DNA of 59,799 nt from Streptomyces albicerus (GCF_008905045.1 NZ_VWMY01000003.1:198276-258074); one strand, 5' to 3'. Positions 32,893 through 41,922 are shown, counted from the stretch's first letter. The notes: generated by a model not told the origin, from the letters alone. Numbers and translations: made by a program.

Positions 32893-33249
32893 GTGAGCAA
32901 TATCGACCCGATGCGCGGATCCCAGACCTATGACCAGCCCTCCGGGCACTCACACCGCGGCGAGCGGGGCCAGACCGCTGCCCGACGGACAGCCCTGGCT
33001 GTCCACACGATCGCTGACATCGCCGCCGTTTTCCTGGGCCTGTGGATCCTGCTCCACCTGCTCGGAGCCAACGAAGCCAATGTCTTCGTCGAATTCGTGC
33101 ACGATACGGCCGACTGGCTGGCCTGGTGGTCACAGGATGTTTTCACAATGGACACAGAGGGCCTTCGAGTTCTCCTCAATTACGGTCTGCCGGCTCTGAT
33201 TTACCTGCTGGTCGGTCATGGAATCGCCGCGCGACTCAGCCGCGCATGA
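32893..33249 (+). CDS. Small integral membrane protein, function unknown
   Basis: A 118-residue protein with a polar N-terminal third and two hydrophobic segments: IADIAAVFLGLWILLHLL and, near the end, YGLPALIYLLVGHGIAARL. The start is taken as GTG 32893; longer starts at 32809 or 32872 are possible but lack a good ribosome site. It resembles small Streptomyces membrane proteins of unknown role. Only the topology is supported. Confidence 0.6.
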   Translation: MSNIDPMRGSQTYDQPSGHSHRGERGQTAARRTALAVHTIADIAAVFLGLWILLHLLGANEANVFVEFVHDTADWLAWWSQDVFTMDTEGLRVLLNYGLPALIYLLVGHGIAARLSRA

Positions 33250-33352
33250 CCATGACCGCGTTGAGATCTCAATGAGTCCTGCCGATCTCAACGAGTCCTG
33301 CCGACCGGACGCCCGGACGGGTTCAAGTACGACACCAAGAAGGACCAGCCCT

Positions 33353-33523
33353 GTGACACCCAACCCAACCGGAAACGATCATCTGCCGGTCTACGAGAGC
33401 CTGGTACGCGAACGCGGTGACGTCGTGGCGGAAGCTCGCGTGGTGGCCGAACAGGCGCAGCGCCAGGCAACGCATGCACTCAGCGGGCACGACGAGGTTG
33501 CGCCGAAGCCCGATCCGCAGTGA
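33353..33523 (+). CDS. Small hypothetical protein (56 aa)
   Basis: A short frame with a good ribosome site (AAGAAGGA nine bases before GTG 33353) and third-position G+C bias. The product is polar and helix-forming in its centre (YESLVRERGDVVAEARVVAE), without cysteines or membrane segments. I do not recognise it. It may belong with the membrane protein gene 103 bases upstream. Confidence 0.5.
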   Translation: MTPNPTGNDHLPVYESLVRERGDVVAEARVVAEQAQRQATHALSGHDEVAPKPDPQ

Positions 33524-33673
33524 GCCCCGAAGAACCCCCGCAGGAGCATCACACGGACTGCACACAGTCCTTCCAAAGCCTCGTTAGCGTGGCTGGCTGC
33601 TCGATCCCACGTACGAACGTGGCCGGGCCGCGACCCGGCGGGTCGACGGCATGTCAACTCAGGAAGACCTTAG

Positions 33674-34558
33674 ATGGACTACTGCTCCTCATGTCACCGA
33701 CATCTCAATGGCGCCCTGGTGTGCCCCGGGTGCGGTGCCTACGCTCCTGACATCGCTCCGGTCACCGCCGACGGCCGCACCGTCCCGACCCCGGCCACCA
33801 GGGCGACGACGGGCACAACGATTACGTGGGAGTCCACGGCCTCATCGGACACGTTGCACGGAGTCCGACTTCACGCCACGGCAGACGAGACCGCGGTGGC
33901 AGCGGACATGAGCGAAGCCCCGCAGACCGACCCGACCGGCGACCTCGCGGCCGTGCCGCCCGCGCCGCAGGGACGGGCGGCACGGCGTCGCCAGCGGGCC
34001 CGCTGGAAGAAGAACCAGCGCAAGGCCGTGGTCGCGACCGCTGTCGCACTCGTCGGAGGCGGCCTGACCGTGTCCGCGATGGACTGGCAGCCCGGCGATC
34101 GGACACAGGCGGCCACGGCTCCGGGAAGCGCCGGCACCGAGGAGGAGCAGTCGACGCAGCACACCGGCCCGACGTCGACGCAGCCCGGCACCCGCCCGTC
34201 CTCGCCCGAACCCCGAGGGCAGTCCCCCGCGCCCGACCGCTCGCGTCGCAAGCACGCCGCCACCCCGCCCCGCACCACGCCGTCACGCATTCAGCCGGAC
34301 GCCGCTGCCCCGCCTCGTACGACGCCGACGCCGGACTCGCAGCCGCAGACCGCCTCCCCGACCTCCGCCGGAACCGGAACGGTCCCCGACCGCACCGATA
34401 CGACGCCGGCACAGACGCCCGCGCCCACCGCCGCCGACGGCAAGGGCACAGGAACGTCCGGATCAGGAACGACTGACCCGGGAACGTCACAGCCGAACCC
34501 CGCGCCCGCCACGACTTCGCCGACGGAGATCTGCCTGCTCGTGGTGTGCCTCGGCTGA
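33674..34558 (+). CDS. SCO2400-type zinc-ribbon membrane-anchored protein
   Basis: A 294-residue protein. The N-terminus DYCSSCHRHLNGALVCPGCGAYAPD is a CxxC...CxxC zinc ribbon shared with a Streptomyces family known as SCO2400-like. A basic stretch (RRRQRARWKKNQRK) precedes one transmembrane helix (AVVATAVALVGGGLTVSAM, residues about 117-135). The rest is a long Pro/Thr/Ser-rich tail that would lie outside the cell, ending in EICLLVVCLG. The function is unknown; cytosolic ribbon plus external disordered tail suggests a sensor or anchor. Confidence 0.78.
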   Translation: MDYCSSCHRHLNGALVCPGCGAYAPDIAPVTADGRTVPTPATRATTGTTITWESTASSDTLHGVRLHATADETAVAADMSEAPQTDPTGDLAAVPPAPQGRAARRRQRARWKKNQRKAVVATAVALVGGGLTVSAMDWQPGDRTQAATAPGSAGTEEEQSTQHTGPTSTQPGTRPSSPEPRGQSPAPDRSRRKHAATPPRTTPSRIQPDAAAPPRTTPTPDSQPQTASPTSAGTGTVPDRTDTTPAQTPAPTAADGKGTGTSGSGTTDPGTSQPNPAPATTSPTEICLLVVCLG

Positions 34559-34594
34559 CGAAGCCGAACCGTTCAGTCGGTGGGAGCGAGCGGC

Positions 34595-35503
34595 CTAACG
34601 CGTGGGCACCACGGCGACGGGGCAGCTCGCGTGGTGCAGTACCGCGTGCAGCACCGTGCCCAGACGCAGCCCGAACCTGCCCTCGACCGGGTGGCGCGGA
34701 AGCACCACCAGGCCGGCCCGGGTCGACGCCTCCACCAGAGCAGCGGCGGGCGAGTCGACGGTCAGCTCGGTGTCCACGTGGACGGTCGGGTACTCGGCGA
34801 CGAGACGGGCGGCGCGGTTCAGGAGCTGGGCATGGACTTGCCGTTCCTCGTCGAGGTCGCTGACCCGCGGCACCATGAGGCCCATGTGCGCGAGAGGCGT
34901 CCAGGCATGGACCAGGCGCACGCCGGCCTGGCGCAGCCGGGCCTCGGCGAGGGCGAACCGTACAGCGTCCTCGTCCCGGTCGTCGCGTACGCCGACCACG
35001 ATTCCGTCGTCGGCGGCTTTCCCGGTGTCCCCGCGCACCACCACGACCGGCCGGTCGGCGTAGGCGGCCACCTTCCGGCTCACCGAGCCCAGCAGCAACC
35101 CGGCGAAGCCGCCGCGCCCGCGGGTCCCGACCACGACCAGGCCGGCGTCCTCGGCCGCGTTCAGGAGCGCCTCGGCCGGATCCTCGTGGGCGAGAGCCGT
35201 ATCGATCGGCACGCTGGGACGGGCGGCCCCGAGCCGCGCCCGGGCATCGTCCAGCATGCCGACGACCGCCTCGATGACCTGCTCCGTGAGGCCCACCCCT
35301 TTCTCCCCATGCGCGGCGCTCTCCCCATGCGCGGTGTCCGCGCCACGGCCGACGGCATGGACGACCTTCAACGCGCAGCCGCGCAGCTCCGCCTCGGTGG
35401 CCGCCCAGTCCGCGGCGAGCCAGGAGTACGACGTGTCGTCGATCCCGACGAGCACGGTACCGAGCCGACCGTCGCCGCCGCCGCTCATCGTGCCGCCGCT
35501 CAT
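34595..35503 (-). CDS. Universal stress protein (tandem UspA domains)
   Basis: A 302-residue protein with two UspA domains, about residues 13-160 and 165-300. Each ends in an ATP-binding G-x2-G-x9-G(S/T) type motif: VVVGTRGRGGFAGLLLGS and, in the second domain, a more degenerate LPRHPVEGRFGLRLGTV. Such proteins accumulate in stationary phase and under hypoxia or nutrient stress. GGGAGG precedes ATG 35503. It opens the stress-gene cluster of this window. Confidence 0.93.
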   Translation of the reverse strand: MSGGTMSGGGDGRLGTVLVGIDDTSYSWLAADWAATEAELRGCALKVVHAVGRGADTAHGESAAHGEKGVGLTEQVIEAVVGMLDDARARLGAARPSVPIDTALAHEDPAEALLNAAEDAGLVVVGTRGRGGFAGLLLGSVSRKVAAYADRPVVVVRGDTGKAADDGIVVGVRDDRDEDAVRFALAEARLRQAGVRLVHAWTPLAHMGLMVPRVSDLDEERQVHAQLLNRAARLVAEYPTVHVDTELTVDSPAAALVEASTRAGLVVLPRHPVEGRFGLRLGTVLHAVLHHASCPVAVVPTR

Positions 35504-35712
35504 CGTGCCTCCCGGGCCGCTTGTGCGGAGTTCAGGCCGTCGTGACGTGCCTTCCCTGCCTCGTCACCGCGAGGCACGGACCGGACAGCGTCCCGCCCGG
35601 TCTGCCCGCGGTCTCGTACCGCATGCCTCTGCGCTCCTTCCCGAGTACCGCGCCTTCCCAAGTACCGCACCTTCCCGAGTACCGCGCCGCTGCTCGTCAC
35701 GCACCGCGATCG

Positions 35713-36429
35713 TCAGGCACCACGACCGGCCGCGCTTTCCCCCTGGTCGACGGCGCGCTCGAGGTGTTCGCGTTCCAGGAGACCGAGAAGCCGCCCCTCC
35801 GGGTCGGTGACCGGAACGGCCTCCGTCCCGGACCGGGTCATGCGTTCCAGCAGCGGGGCGAGCGGCTCATCGGCGCGGACCGTGGTCGGCCCGGGCCGCA
35901 GGGCGTCCCCGACGGTTCCCTCGGTGCGCTCGGCCGCGTCCTCGTGGCGGAGGAGACCGACGACCACCTCGTCGTCGTCGACCACGACGCCCACCCGCCG
36001 TCCCGTCTCGTCGAGCACGGCCAGGGCGTCTTCGAGCGGCTGGCCGACGGTGCACATGGGTACGTTGCGGTCCGCCACGTCCCCGGCCAACGGCGTTGAG
36101 GCCGTCTGCCCCTCCCTCGGCAGCCCAGCGGCCAGCCAGTCCGCCTTGCCGGGAACGTAGTCGTACACCTGCCGGAAGCCGAGCTGCTCGAGCCGTGCGG
36201 CGGCCCGCGGGCTCATGTCGCACAGCTCGTCGGCGCAGTAGACGATCACGGGCCGGCCGGCATCCAGCCGCTCGGGAGCCTGCAGGTCCAGGTCGCGCAG
36301 CCCGATGCGGAGCGCGCCCGGCAGGTGGGCCTGCTCGTACGGCTCCGGTGGCAGCACCTCGACGAGCTGGGCCATGTCCTGCTCGACGAGCCGGAACACC
36401 TCCTGCCGGTCCAACAGTCGCGTCGGCAT
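35713..36429 (-). CDS. Rhodanese-CBS domain fusion protein
   Basis: A 238-residue protein. Residues 1-105 are a rhodanese-like domain with the active-site loop YCADELCDMS, which retains a cysteine. Residues about 110-225 are a pair of CBS domains (DALAVLDETGRRVGVVVDDD, VTDPEGRLLGLLEREHL) that usually bind adenosine nucleotides. The fusion suggests sulfur transfer or sulfide sensing gated by energy state. AAGGAG precedes ATG 36429. It neighbours universal stress and SseB genes. Confidence 0.88.
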   Translation of the reverse strand: MPTRLLDRQEVFRLVEQDMAQLVEVLPPEPYEQAHLPGALRIGLRDLDLQAPERLDAGRPVIVYCADELCDMSPRAAARLEQLGFRQVYDYVPGKADWLAAGLPREGQTASTPLAGDVADRNVPMCTVGQPLEDALAVLDETGRRVGVVVDDDEVVVGLLRHEDAAERTEGTVGDALRPGPTTVRADEPLAPLLERMTRSGTEAVPVTDPEGRLLGLLEREHLERAVDQGESAAGRGA

Positions 36430-36890
36430 CGCTCCAGCTCCTTCCGGAGGTCTTCACTCCCGGGCCGGTGCCGGTCGGGCGCTCCTCACCTCGCACGCCG
36501 GGTACCCGGGGCTCTGGCACCCACACGGTCCCCAGAGCCCCCAGCTCCAGCACGCCCGGCCCGGGCGTTGCACCGACACCGGGCACACGGGGAGTGCGGT
36601 GCGTGCAGCCGTCGGGCGGCTTGCTGGTCAAGCGGCAGGACTTTGCCGACGCCCGCGCCCGGCCCGCACCGCGCACTCGGACGGCGGCCCGCCGGCCCCG
36701 ATCTCGTTACGCGCCCGGGCGAGGAGCTCCGGCCGAAGGCCGCGCCGCCCGGGAACGGAGAGGGCGATCAGCTCGCGTCGACGGCGCACCCATACGCCGG
36801 GCCGCCCGAGATCGGCCACGGGCCCGGCGCACCTCGTCGATCAGCTGTTGCTCCCGGCAGGGGCGTACCTGTCTGCCCCTACCGGGACTG
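36430..36890. other. Gene-free stretch beside rhodanese-CBS gene
   Basis: About 460 bases with no frame I can support as an intact gene. The minus strand near 36720-36870 contains fragments such as EQQLIDEVRRARG and RRRELIALSVPGRRG in different frames, which look like eroded coding sequence, but no family can be named. Confidence 0.35.
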
Positions 36891-37110
36891 TTATCCCTTG
36901 CCTCCGATGGTGATACGGCGCCGCTTGCCGACCCCGGACTTCGGCAGCCGGACCGTCAGGATCCCGTCGGTCAGGTCCGCCTCGACCTTCTCGCCGTCCA
37001 CCCCGCTCGGCAGGCTGGTGCGGTAGAAGAAGCGGCCGGCGCGGCGCGACAGCACCCGGCCCTGCTGCTCCTCAGTCAGCTCACCGGAGATCTGCAGTGG
37101 AGCGGGGCCG
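36891..37110 (-). pseudogene. Hsp20/alpha-crystallin C-terminal remnant
   Basis: The minus-strand frame ending at TAA 36891-36893 reads ISGELTEEQQ, RAGRFFYRTSLP, VEADLTDGILTVRLPK and KRRRITIGGK. This is the second half of an alpha-crystallin domain, including the conserved A-x-x-x-(D/N)G(I/V)L motif (ADLTDGIL) and the beta strands around it. Upstream the frame loses homology at about 37110, meets a stop at about 37165 and has no ATG or GTG start. The N-terminal half and promoter are gone, so this is a gene fragment lying between SseB and rhodanese-CBS genes. Confidence 0.7.
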
Positions 37111-37163
37111 CTCGCGGGTCCGGAGAGGCCGGCGGGACGAGCGACTGGCGGGGTGCACTCAGG

Positions 37164-37574
37164 TCAGTGCCGACGCAGCCCGAAAAGGGCCTGCACGTCA
37201 TCGGCGTGGATCGTGACCTCCCGGGGCGAACCGGGATCGACGGCCAGGGACACGTCATCAGCGGGCCACAGCGCGGCCAGGATCCCCAGTCGTACCCGCT
37301 GGTACGGCGGCACGTACGGCAGTGCCCGGGCCATCGCCTCCTCCGAGGTGAACACAGGGACCACGGGCCCTTCCTCCCGGTGCCGGATGACAGGTACGGG
37401 GACGGCACCCGGGCTCCCGGACCCTTCGCCCGCGGCACGGTCGCCCTCGGGCACCAGTACCTGCTCCTCAGCGAGACGGTCCACCAGCGCCCTCTCGGAG
37501 GCGCTGACGGTGCCCGCCCGAGCACGGAGAGCCACCCGGATCCTCGATGCGAGGGTGGCGGACCAAAAGTTCAT
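37164..37574 (-). CDS. SseB-family protein
   Basis: A 136-residue protein with the SseB N-terminal-domain pattern: LAEEQVLVPE, EEGPVVPVFTSEEAMARAL and the DVSLAVDPGSPREVTI stretch. The molecular function of these actinobacterial proteins is not established. The ATG at 37574 overlaps the stop of the upstream mini-SPFH gene (ATGA), so the two are coupled. An Hsp20 remnant follows downstream. Confidence 0.78.
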   Translation of the reverse strand: MNFWSATLASRIRVALRARAGTVSASERALVDRLAEEQVLVPEGDRAAGEGSGSPGAVPVPVIRHREEGPVVPVFTSEEAMARALPYVPPYQRVRLGILAALWPADDVSLAVDPGSPREVTIHADDVQALFGLRRH

Positions 37575-37933
37575 GCGCAGTCCTGACTGGTCTCGTGGGG
37601 TGCCTTCACCGAGGGCCCCGCATGTGCCGCGACGGCGCCGTCGGCCGGGTCATCCGGGGCGGCGAGCGCCCTGCCGGTGCGCACCGAACCGGCCACGAAC
37701 CGCTCCCCCGCCCGGGCGCCGACGAGGAACTGAGCGGGGAAGACGATGGCGGAGTTCTTCTCCTCGGCGATCTCCCCCATGGCACGGAACGCCTCGTCCG
37801 GCTTCGCGGTGTCGGTCGGCACGTCGTCGCCGAGCAGCGATCGGCCAACGACGTCAGGCACCATCGTCCGGGCGGTCTGCCCGACCCCACCGGTCACGTG
37901 CTCGATCTCCACCGGCGACTTCAGACTGGCCAC
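37571..37933 (-). CDS. Shortened SPFH/Band-7 (slipin-like) protein
   Basis: A 120-residue protein that aligns by eye with only parts of slipin-type SPFH proteins: VGQTARTMVPDVVGRSLLGDD corresponds to the TLRSVVG segment, and AMGEIAEEKNSAIVFPAQFL to the conserved C-terminal block. The membrane anchor, most of the Band-7 domain and the coiled coil are missing. GAGGAGG lies eight bases before GTG 37933 and the stop overlaps the SseB start, so it is still set up for translation. It may be a decayed or reduced gene; product function unknown. Confidence 0.5.
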   Translation of the reverse strand: MASLKSPVEIEHVTGGVGQTARTMVPDVVGRSLLGDDVPTDTAKPDEAFRAMGEIAEEKNSAIVFPAQFLVGARAGERFVAGSVRTGRALAAPDDPADGAVAAHAGPSVKAPHETSQDCA

Positions 37934-38086
37934 AAATACCGCCTCCTCTCTTGAGGGGTCTCCAGCAAGCGCGCCGTGATGCGTCCCGCGTACGCCGTTT
38001 CCGGGGCCGGACGACGGGCACCCGGAACGCCAACCGCGCGCCCCCTGGACCCGGCGCTCGGAAGCGGGCCGACAGAGGAGGGCGCC

Positions 38087-38473
38087 GTGAAGCTGGACGA
38101 ATTCCTGGCCCGCGTCCGCGACCGCGGGGAGTACCACAGCCCTGAGGAGGCCGAGCACGTCAGTGTGGCGGTGTTGTGGGCGCTCGCCTGCCGGATCACC
38201 CCGGAAGAGGCCGACGACCTGGCGGCCCAACTGCCGACTCCGCTGGATGAGGCACTGCACCTGGACCGGGGTCGCCCCGAGCCCTTCGGCCGCGAGGAGT
38301 TCCTCCGTCGCGTGGCCCAGCAGACCGGTGCCCGGCCCCGTACCGCGGAATGGGACGCCAGTGCCGTACTGTCCACCGTCGCCGACGCGGTGTCCGGCGG
38401 GCAGGTCAACCACTTGCTGTCCCAACTGCCTTCGCGCTACGCGGACCTCTTCGGCAGGCCGGGCCTGAGCTGA
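38087..38473 (+). CDS. DUF2267 domain protein
   Basis: A 128-residue DUF2267 protein made of two similar helical halves (FLARVRDRGEYHSPEEAEHV and FLRRVAQQTGARPRTAEWDA). The domain is common in actinobacterial stress clusters, but its activity is unknown. GAGGAGG lies six bases upstream of GTG 38087; a longer frame from 37979 has no ribosome site. It is divergent from the mini-SPFH gene. Confidence 0.85.
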   Translation: MKLDEFLARVRDRGEYHSPEEAEHVSVAVLWALACRITPEEADDLAAQLPTPLDEALHLDRGRPEPFGREEFLRRVAQQTGARPRTAEWDASAVLSTVADAVSGGQVNHLLSQLPSRYADLFGRPGLS

Positions 38474-38651
38474 CCGCTCACTGCACGCCAGGTGGCCCCC
38501 GGCCCGGCCTGCACCACGGTCGCCGCTGCGTCCGTCACCACGGTCGCCGCCCCGTCCGTCGGACGTTCCGTGCAGCGAGCGCGCAAAGGGGTACGCGGGA
38601 GCCGTTCGAGGAATCCGGCGATCGTGATCCACGCGGGAGGGCGGTGAAAGG

Positions 38652-40634
38652 ATGGCCGGCAAGAGGAGTTCCGGCGGCACTGTGGCGCATCGGCTCATCG
38701 AGGAACACCTGCTGGAGGGGCGCATGGTCCCTGGTGAGGAGATCGGTCTGCGGATCGATCAGACCCTCACCCAGGACGCCACCGGCACGCTGGTGATGCA
38801 GGAGCTCGATGCGCTCGGCCTGGACCGGGTGCAGACCGACGTCAGTGTGCAGTACGTCGATCACAACCTGCTGCAGGCGGACGAGCGCAACGCCGAGGAT
38901 CACGCCTTCCTGCGCTCGGCCGCCCGGCGCTTCGGCGTCTGGTACTCCAAGCCGGGCAACGGCGTCTCGCACCCCACCCACATGCAGCACTTCGGTCTCC
39001 CCGGCAAGAGCCTGGCCGGCTCCGACTCCCACACCTGTGCGGCAGGTTCACTCGGCATGCTGGCCATCGGCGTCGGTGGTCTGGAGGTCGCGCTGGCCAT
39101 GGCCGGGCGGCCGCTGTATCTGACCATGCCCCGGATCTGGGGGATCCGGCTGACCGGCGCCCTGCCCGACTGGGTCAGCGCGAAGGACGTGATCCTGGAG
39201 CTACTGCGCCGCCACGGGGTCAAGGGCGGGGTGGGCCGCATTCTGGAATACCACGGCCCCGGACTGGCCGGGCTGACCGCGATGGACCGGCACGTCATCG
39301 CCAACATGGGTGCCGAACTCGGCGCCACCACCAGTGTCTTCCCCGCCGACGACGCGGTGCGCGCCTTCCTGCGCACCGAGAGCCGCGAGGACGACTTCCG
39401 CGAGCTCACCGCCGAGCCGGGGGCGCGCTACGACCTGGACGAGGAGATCGACCTCACGGCTGTGGAGCCGCTGATCGCCAGGCCCACCTCACCGGGCAAC
39501 GTCGTCGCCGTGCGGGAGGTGGCGGGCGAACCGCTCGGACAGGCCGTGATCGGCTCCTCGGCCAACCCCGGCCTGCGTGACTTCGCCGTCGCCGCCGCCA
39601 TGGTCCGCGGCCGGCAGACCGCCCCGGGTGTGAGTTTCGACGTCAACCCCACCTCCCGGGAGATCCTCCAGGACCTCACCCGCACGGGCGCCACCCTCGA
39701 TCTGCTGGCCGCCGGTGCACGGCTGCACCAAGCCGGCTGCCTGGGCTGCATCGGCATGGGCCAGGCCCCGGCCTCGGGGCGCAACTCGCTCCGCACGTTC
39801 CCACGTAACTTCCCCGGCCGCTCCGGCACCGAGGACGACGCGGTCTGGCTCTGTTCCCCGGAGACCGCGACCGCCTCCGCGCTCACCGGGACCATCACCG
39901 ACCCGCGCGCCTGGGCCGCCGAGCACGACGTGCCGTATCCGTCCCTGGAGCTGCCCGAGGAGGCGACGGTCAACACCGGGATGCTGGAGCCGCCGCCCGC
40001 CCCGGACGAGGCCGCCGGCATCCGCCTGGAACGCGGGCCCAACATCTCCGCCCTGCCCGACTTCGACCCGCTGCCCGACACCATCGACGCACCGGTGCTG
40101 CTCACAGCTGGCGACCACGTCTCCACCGACGAGATCTCCCCGGCCGGTGCCAGGGCCCTGCCGTACCGCTCCAACATCCCCAAACTCGCCGAGTTCACCC
40201 TCACCCGGCTCGATGCCGACTATCCCCGCCGAGCCACCGAACTCCGTGAGCACGGCGGACACCTGATCGTCGCCGGCGAGAACTGGGGCCAGGGCTCCTC
40301 CCGCGAACACGCCGCGATCACCCTGCGCCACCTGGGGCTACGTGCCGTACTCGCCCGGTCCTACGCCCGCATCCACTGGCAGAACCTCGCCAACTTCGGC
40401 GTACTCGCCCTGGAGTTCGACGACCCGGACGATCAGGCCCGTATCCAGCCGGGCGACCGGCTGCGCCTCGACGGACTGCACGAAGCGCTGGCCCCCGAAG
40501 CGCCACCGACGCTCACCGCCCGCAACACCACCCGAGAGGAGACCTACCGTCTGCACCACCACCTCTCGGACCGGCAACGCCGCGCGGTCCTCTCCGGCGG
40601 CACGATCCCCGCCCTCGCCCCGACCACGCCATAG
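38652..40634 (+). CDS. Aconitate hydratase (660-residue type)
   Basis: A 660-residue aconitase-superfamily enzyme, shorter than the roughly 900-residue AcnA that streptomycetes use in the TCA cycle. Iron-sulfur ligands are seen at Cys129 (SDSHTCAAGS) and in the CLGCIGMGQ pair, and the swivel domain carries DHVSTDEISPAG and the GSSREHAA motif. It should interconvert citrate and isocitrate or act on a related hydroxyacid. Its place in a stress cluster suggests a stationary-phase or low-oxygen isoform. Start ATG 38652. Confidence 0.88.
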   Translation: MAGKRSSGGTVAHRLIEEHLLEGRMVPGEEIGLRIDQTLTQDATGTLVMQELDALGLDRVQTDVSVQYVDHNLLQADERNAEDHAFLRSAARRFGVWYSKPGNGVSHPTHMQHFGLPGKSLAGSDSHTCAAGSLGMLAIGVGGLEVALAMAGRPLYLTMPRIWGIRLTGALPDWVSAKDVILELLRRHGVKGGVGRILEYHGPGLAGLTAMDRHVIANMGAELGATTSVFPADDAVRAFLRTESREDDFRELTAEPGARYDLDEEIDLTAVEPLIARPTSPGNVVAVREVAGEPLGQAVIGSSANPGLRDFAVAAAMVRGRQTAPGVSFDVNPTSREILQDLTRTGATLDLLAAGARLHQAGCLGCIGMGQAPASGRNSLRTFPRNFPGRSGTEDDAVWLCSPETATASALTGTITDPRAWAAEHDVPYPSLELPEEATVNTGMLEPPPAPDEAAGIRLERGPNISALPDFDPLPDTIDAPVLLTAGDHVSTDEISPAGARALPYRSNIPKLAEFTLTRLDADYPRRATELREHGGHLIVAGENWGQGSSREHAAITLRHLGLRAVLARSYARIHWQNLANFGVLALEFDDPDDQARIQPGDRLRLDGLHEALAPEAPPTLTARNTTREETYRLHHHLSDRQRRAVLSGGTIPALAPTTP

Positions 40635-40663
40635 GCGCTCACGCACGCGAGAGGAGCAGCGGC

Positions 40664-41269
40664 ATGACAGACCGCGCAGACATCGTCACCACGCTGGCCG
40701 AACAGCACCGCGAGCTGGAGCAGGCCCTCAGGGACATCCTGACCGTGCCGGCCGACGACCCTCGGCGCAGAAGCAGACTCAAGCAGGCAGCCGTCACACT
40801 GGCGTGTCATACGGCGGAGGCGGAGCGCCACCTGCATCACCTCGTGCACCGCTATGTGCCCTACGACGCCGACAGGCTCGTTCAGCAGCAGGTCACGGAC
40901 CTCCTCCGTGCCGAAGAGACCATGAAGGACCTGGAGCTCACCGACACAGACAGCGGCGAGTTCGCCCCGCTGGTCCGGCGGCTGATCGCGAGGATCCGTC
41001 GCCATGGCAAGCACAAGGAAGCGGCCCTCTTCCCGCGGCTGCGCACGGCTGCTCCGCCCGAGGCGCTGGCCTGGCTCGGAGACGCGGCCCGCCAGGTCGA
41101 GGCCGAGGCCGCCGCCCTGCGGGACGAGGTGGAGCGCTCTGCCCGCCGGGACGTGATCGACCGGATACAGGCCGCGCTCGCTCCGGAAGACGCCCGCACG
41201 ACGGCGTATCAGCAGGCCGAACGGCTCGACCGGTTCCTCACCGGCGACGCGGAGCTCTCGGAAATCTGA
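40664..41269 (+). CDS. Hemerythrin-like HHE domain protein
   Basis: A 201-residue helical protein. LAEQHRELEQAL, HTAEAERHLHHLVHR and RHGKHKEAALFPRLR provide the His and Glu ligands expected of a hemerythrin-type diiron four-helix bundle. A C-terminal helical extension of about 60 residues follows. Such proteins bind oxygen or nitric oxide or store iron. It starts 30 bases after the aconitase stop and is probably co-transcribed, a pairing that fits oxygen or iron stress. Confidence 0.85.
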   Translation: MTDRADIVTTLAEQHRELEQALRDILTVPADDPRRRSRLKQAAVTLACHTAEAERHLHHLVHRYVPYDADRLVQQQVTDLLRAEETMKDLELTDTDSGEFAPLVRRLIARIRRHGKHKEAALFPRLRTAAPPEALAWLGDAARQVEAEAAALRDEVERSARRDVIDRIQAALAPEDARTTAYQQAERLDRFLTGDAELSEI

Positions 41270-41469
41270 ACCTGGACATCAACCTGGACATCAGCGGGGC
41301 CGATCCCGAATGCCGAGGGAGGCACGGCAAACGCCAAGGGAGGCATGGCGTGACCGACGAACGTTCCGAGAAGTCGGGCAGGCCGATGCCGCGGACTAGG
41401 CCCCAGTCCACCGACGCCGAACAGGACCCCCGGCCCACCGACGAGGAATCCCAGTCCGCTGCCGTCCGG

Positions 41470-41922
41470 TCAGCGCTGGTACAGCCCCACGAGGGTGCCG
41501 CTGGCCAGTTCCCGTTTCTCGACCGCCTCGTGCACCTGGTCGACGCCGGGCGCGTCGGGGAGGACGCACGGTTCCGACAGGGCGTACAGCCGGAAGAAGT
41601 AGCGGTGCGCCTCGTCGCCCGGGGGAGGATGCGGTCCGCCCCAGCCCGGTTCGCCGAAGCCGTTGACGAGTTCGGTGCCGCCGGGCGGGCACTGCCCCGC
41701 GTCGACTCCGTCGCTGCGGGGATCGATGCCGACCACGATCCAGTGCGCGAAGTTGCCCGACGGGGCGTCGGGGTCTTCGCACAGCAGCACCAGCTCGGCC
41801 GCGTCGTCCGACGCGCCGCTCCACGTCAGCGGAGGAGAGACGTTCTCTCCCTCGTACGCGTACCGACGCGCGATATACGAATGATCATTGAATGCGCTGC
41901 TGCGTAGGTCGATGCCAGCCAT
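41470..41922 (-). CDS. PEBP / YbhB-YbcL family Raf-kinase-inhibitor-like protein
   Basis: A 150-residue PEBP-fold protein. Family marks are YEGENVSPPLTWSG, LCEDPDAPSGNFAHWIVVGI and GPHPPPGDEAHRYFFRLYAL. The bacterial role is unclear; binding of anionic ligands is expected from the conserved pocket. It is convergent with the hemerythrin gene. The 200 bases between their stops hold no convincing gene. Confidence 0.9.
   Translation of the reverse strand: MAGIDLRSSAFNDHSYIARRYAYEGENVSPPLTWSGASDDAAELVLLCEDPDAPSGNFAHWIVVGIDPRSDGVDAGQCPPGGTELVNGFGEPGWGGPHPPPGDEAHRYFFRLYALSEPCVLPDAPGVDQVHEAVEKRELASGTLVGLYQR

Noticed and set aside
41350..41907. Plus-strand frame with GGGAGG before a GTG, running across the PEBP gene
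   Set aside because: Most of it is antisense to the clearly identified PEBP gene and the product has no recognisable feature.
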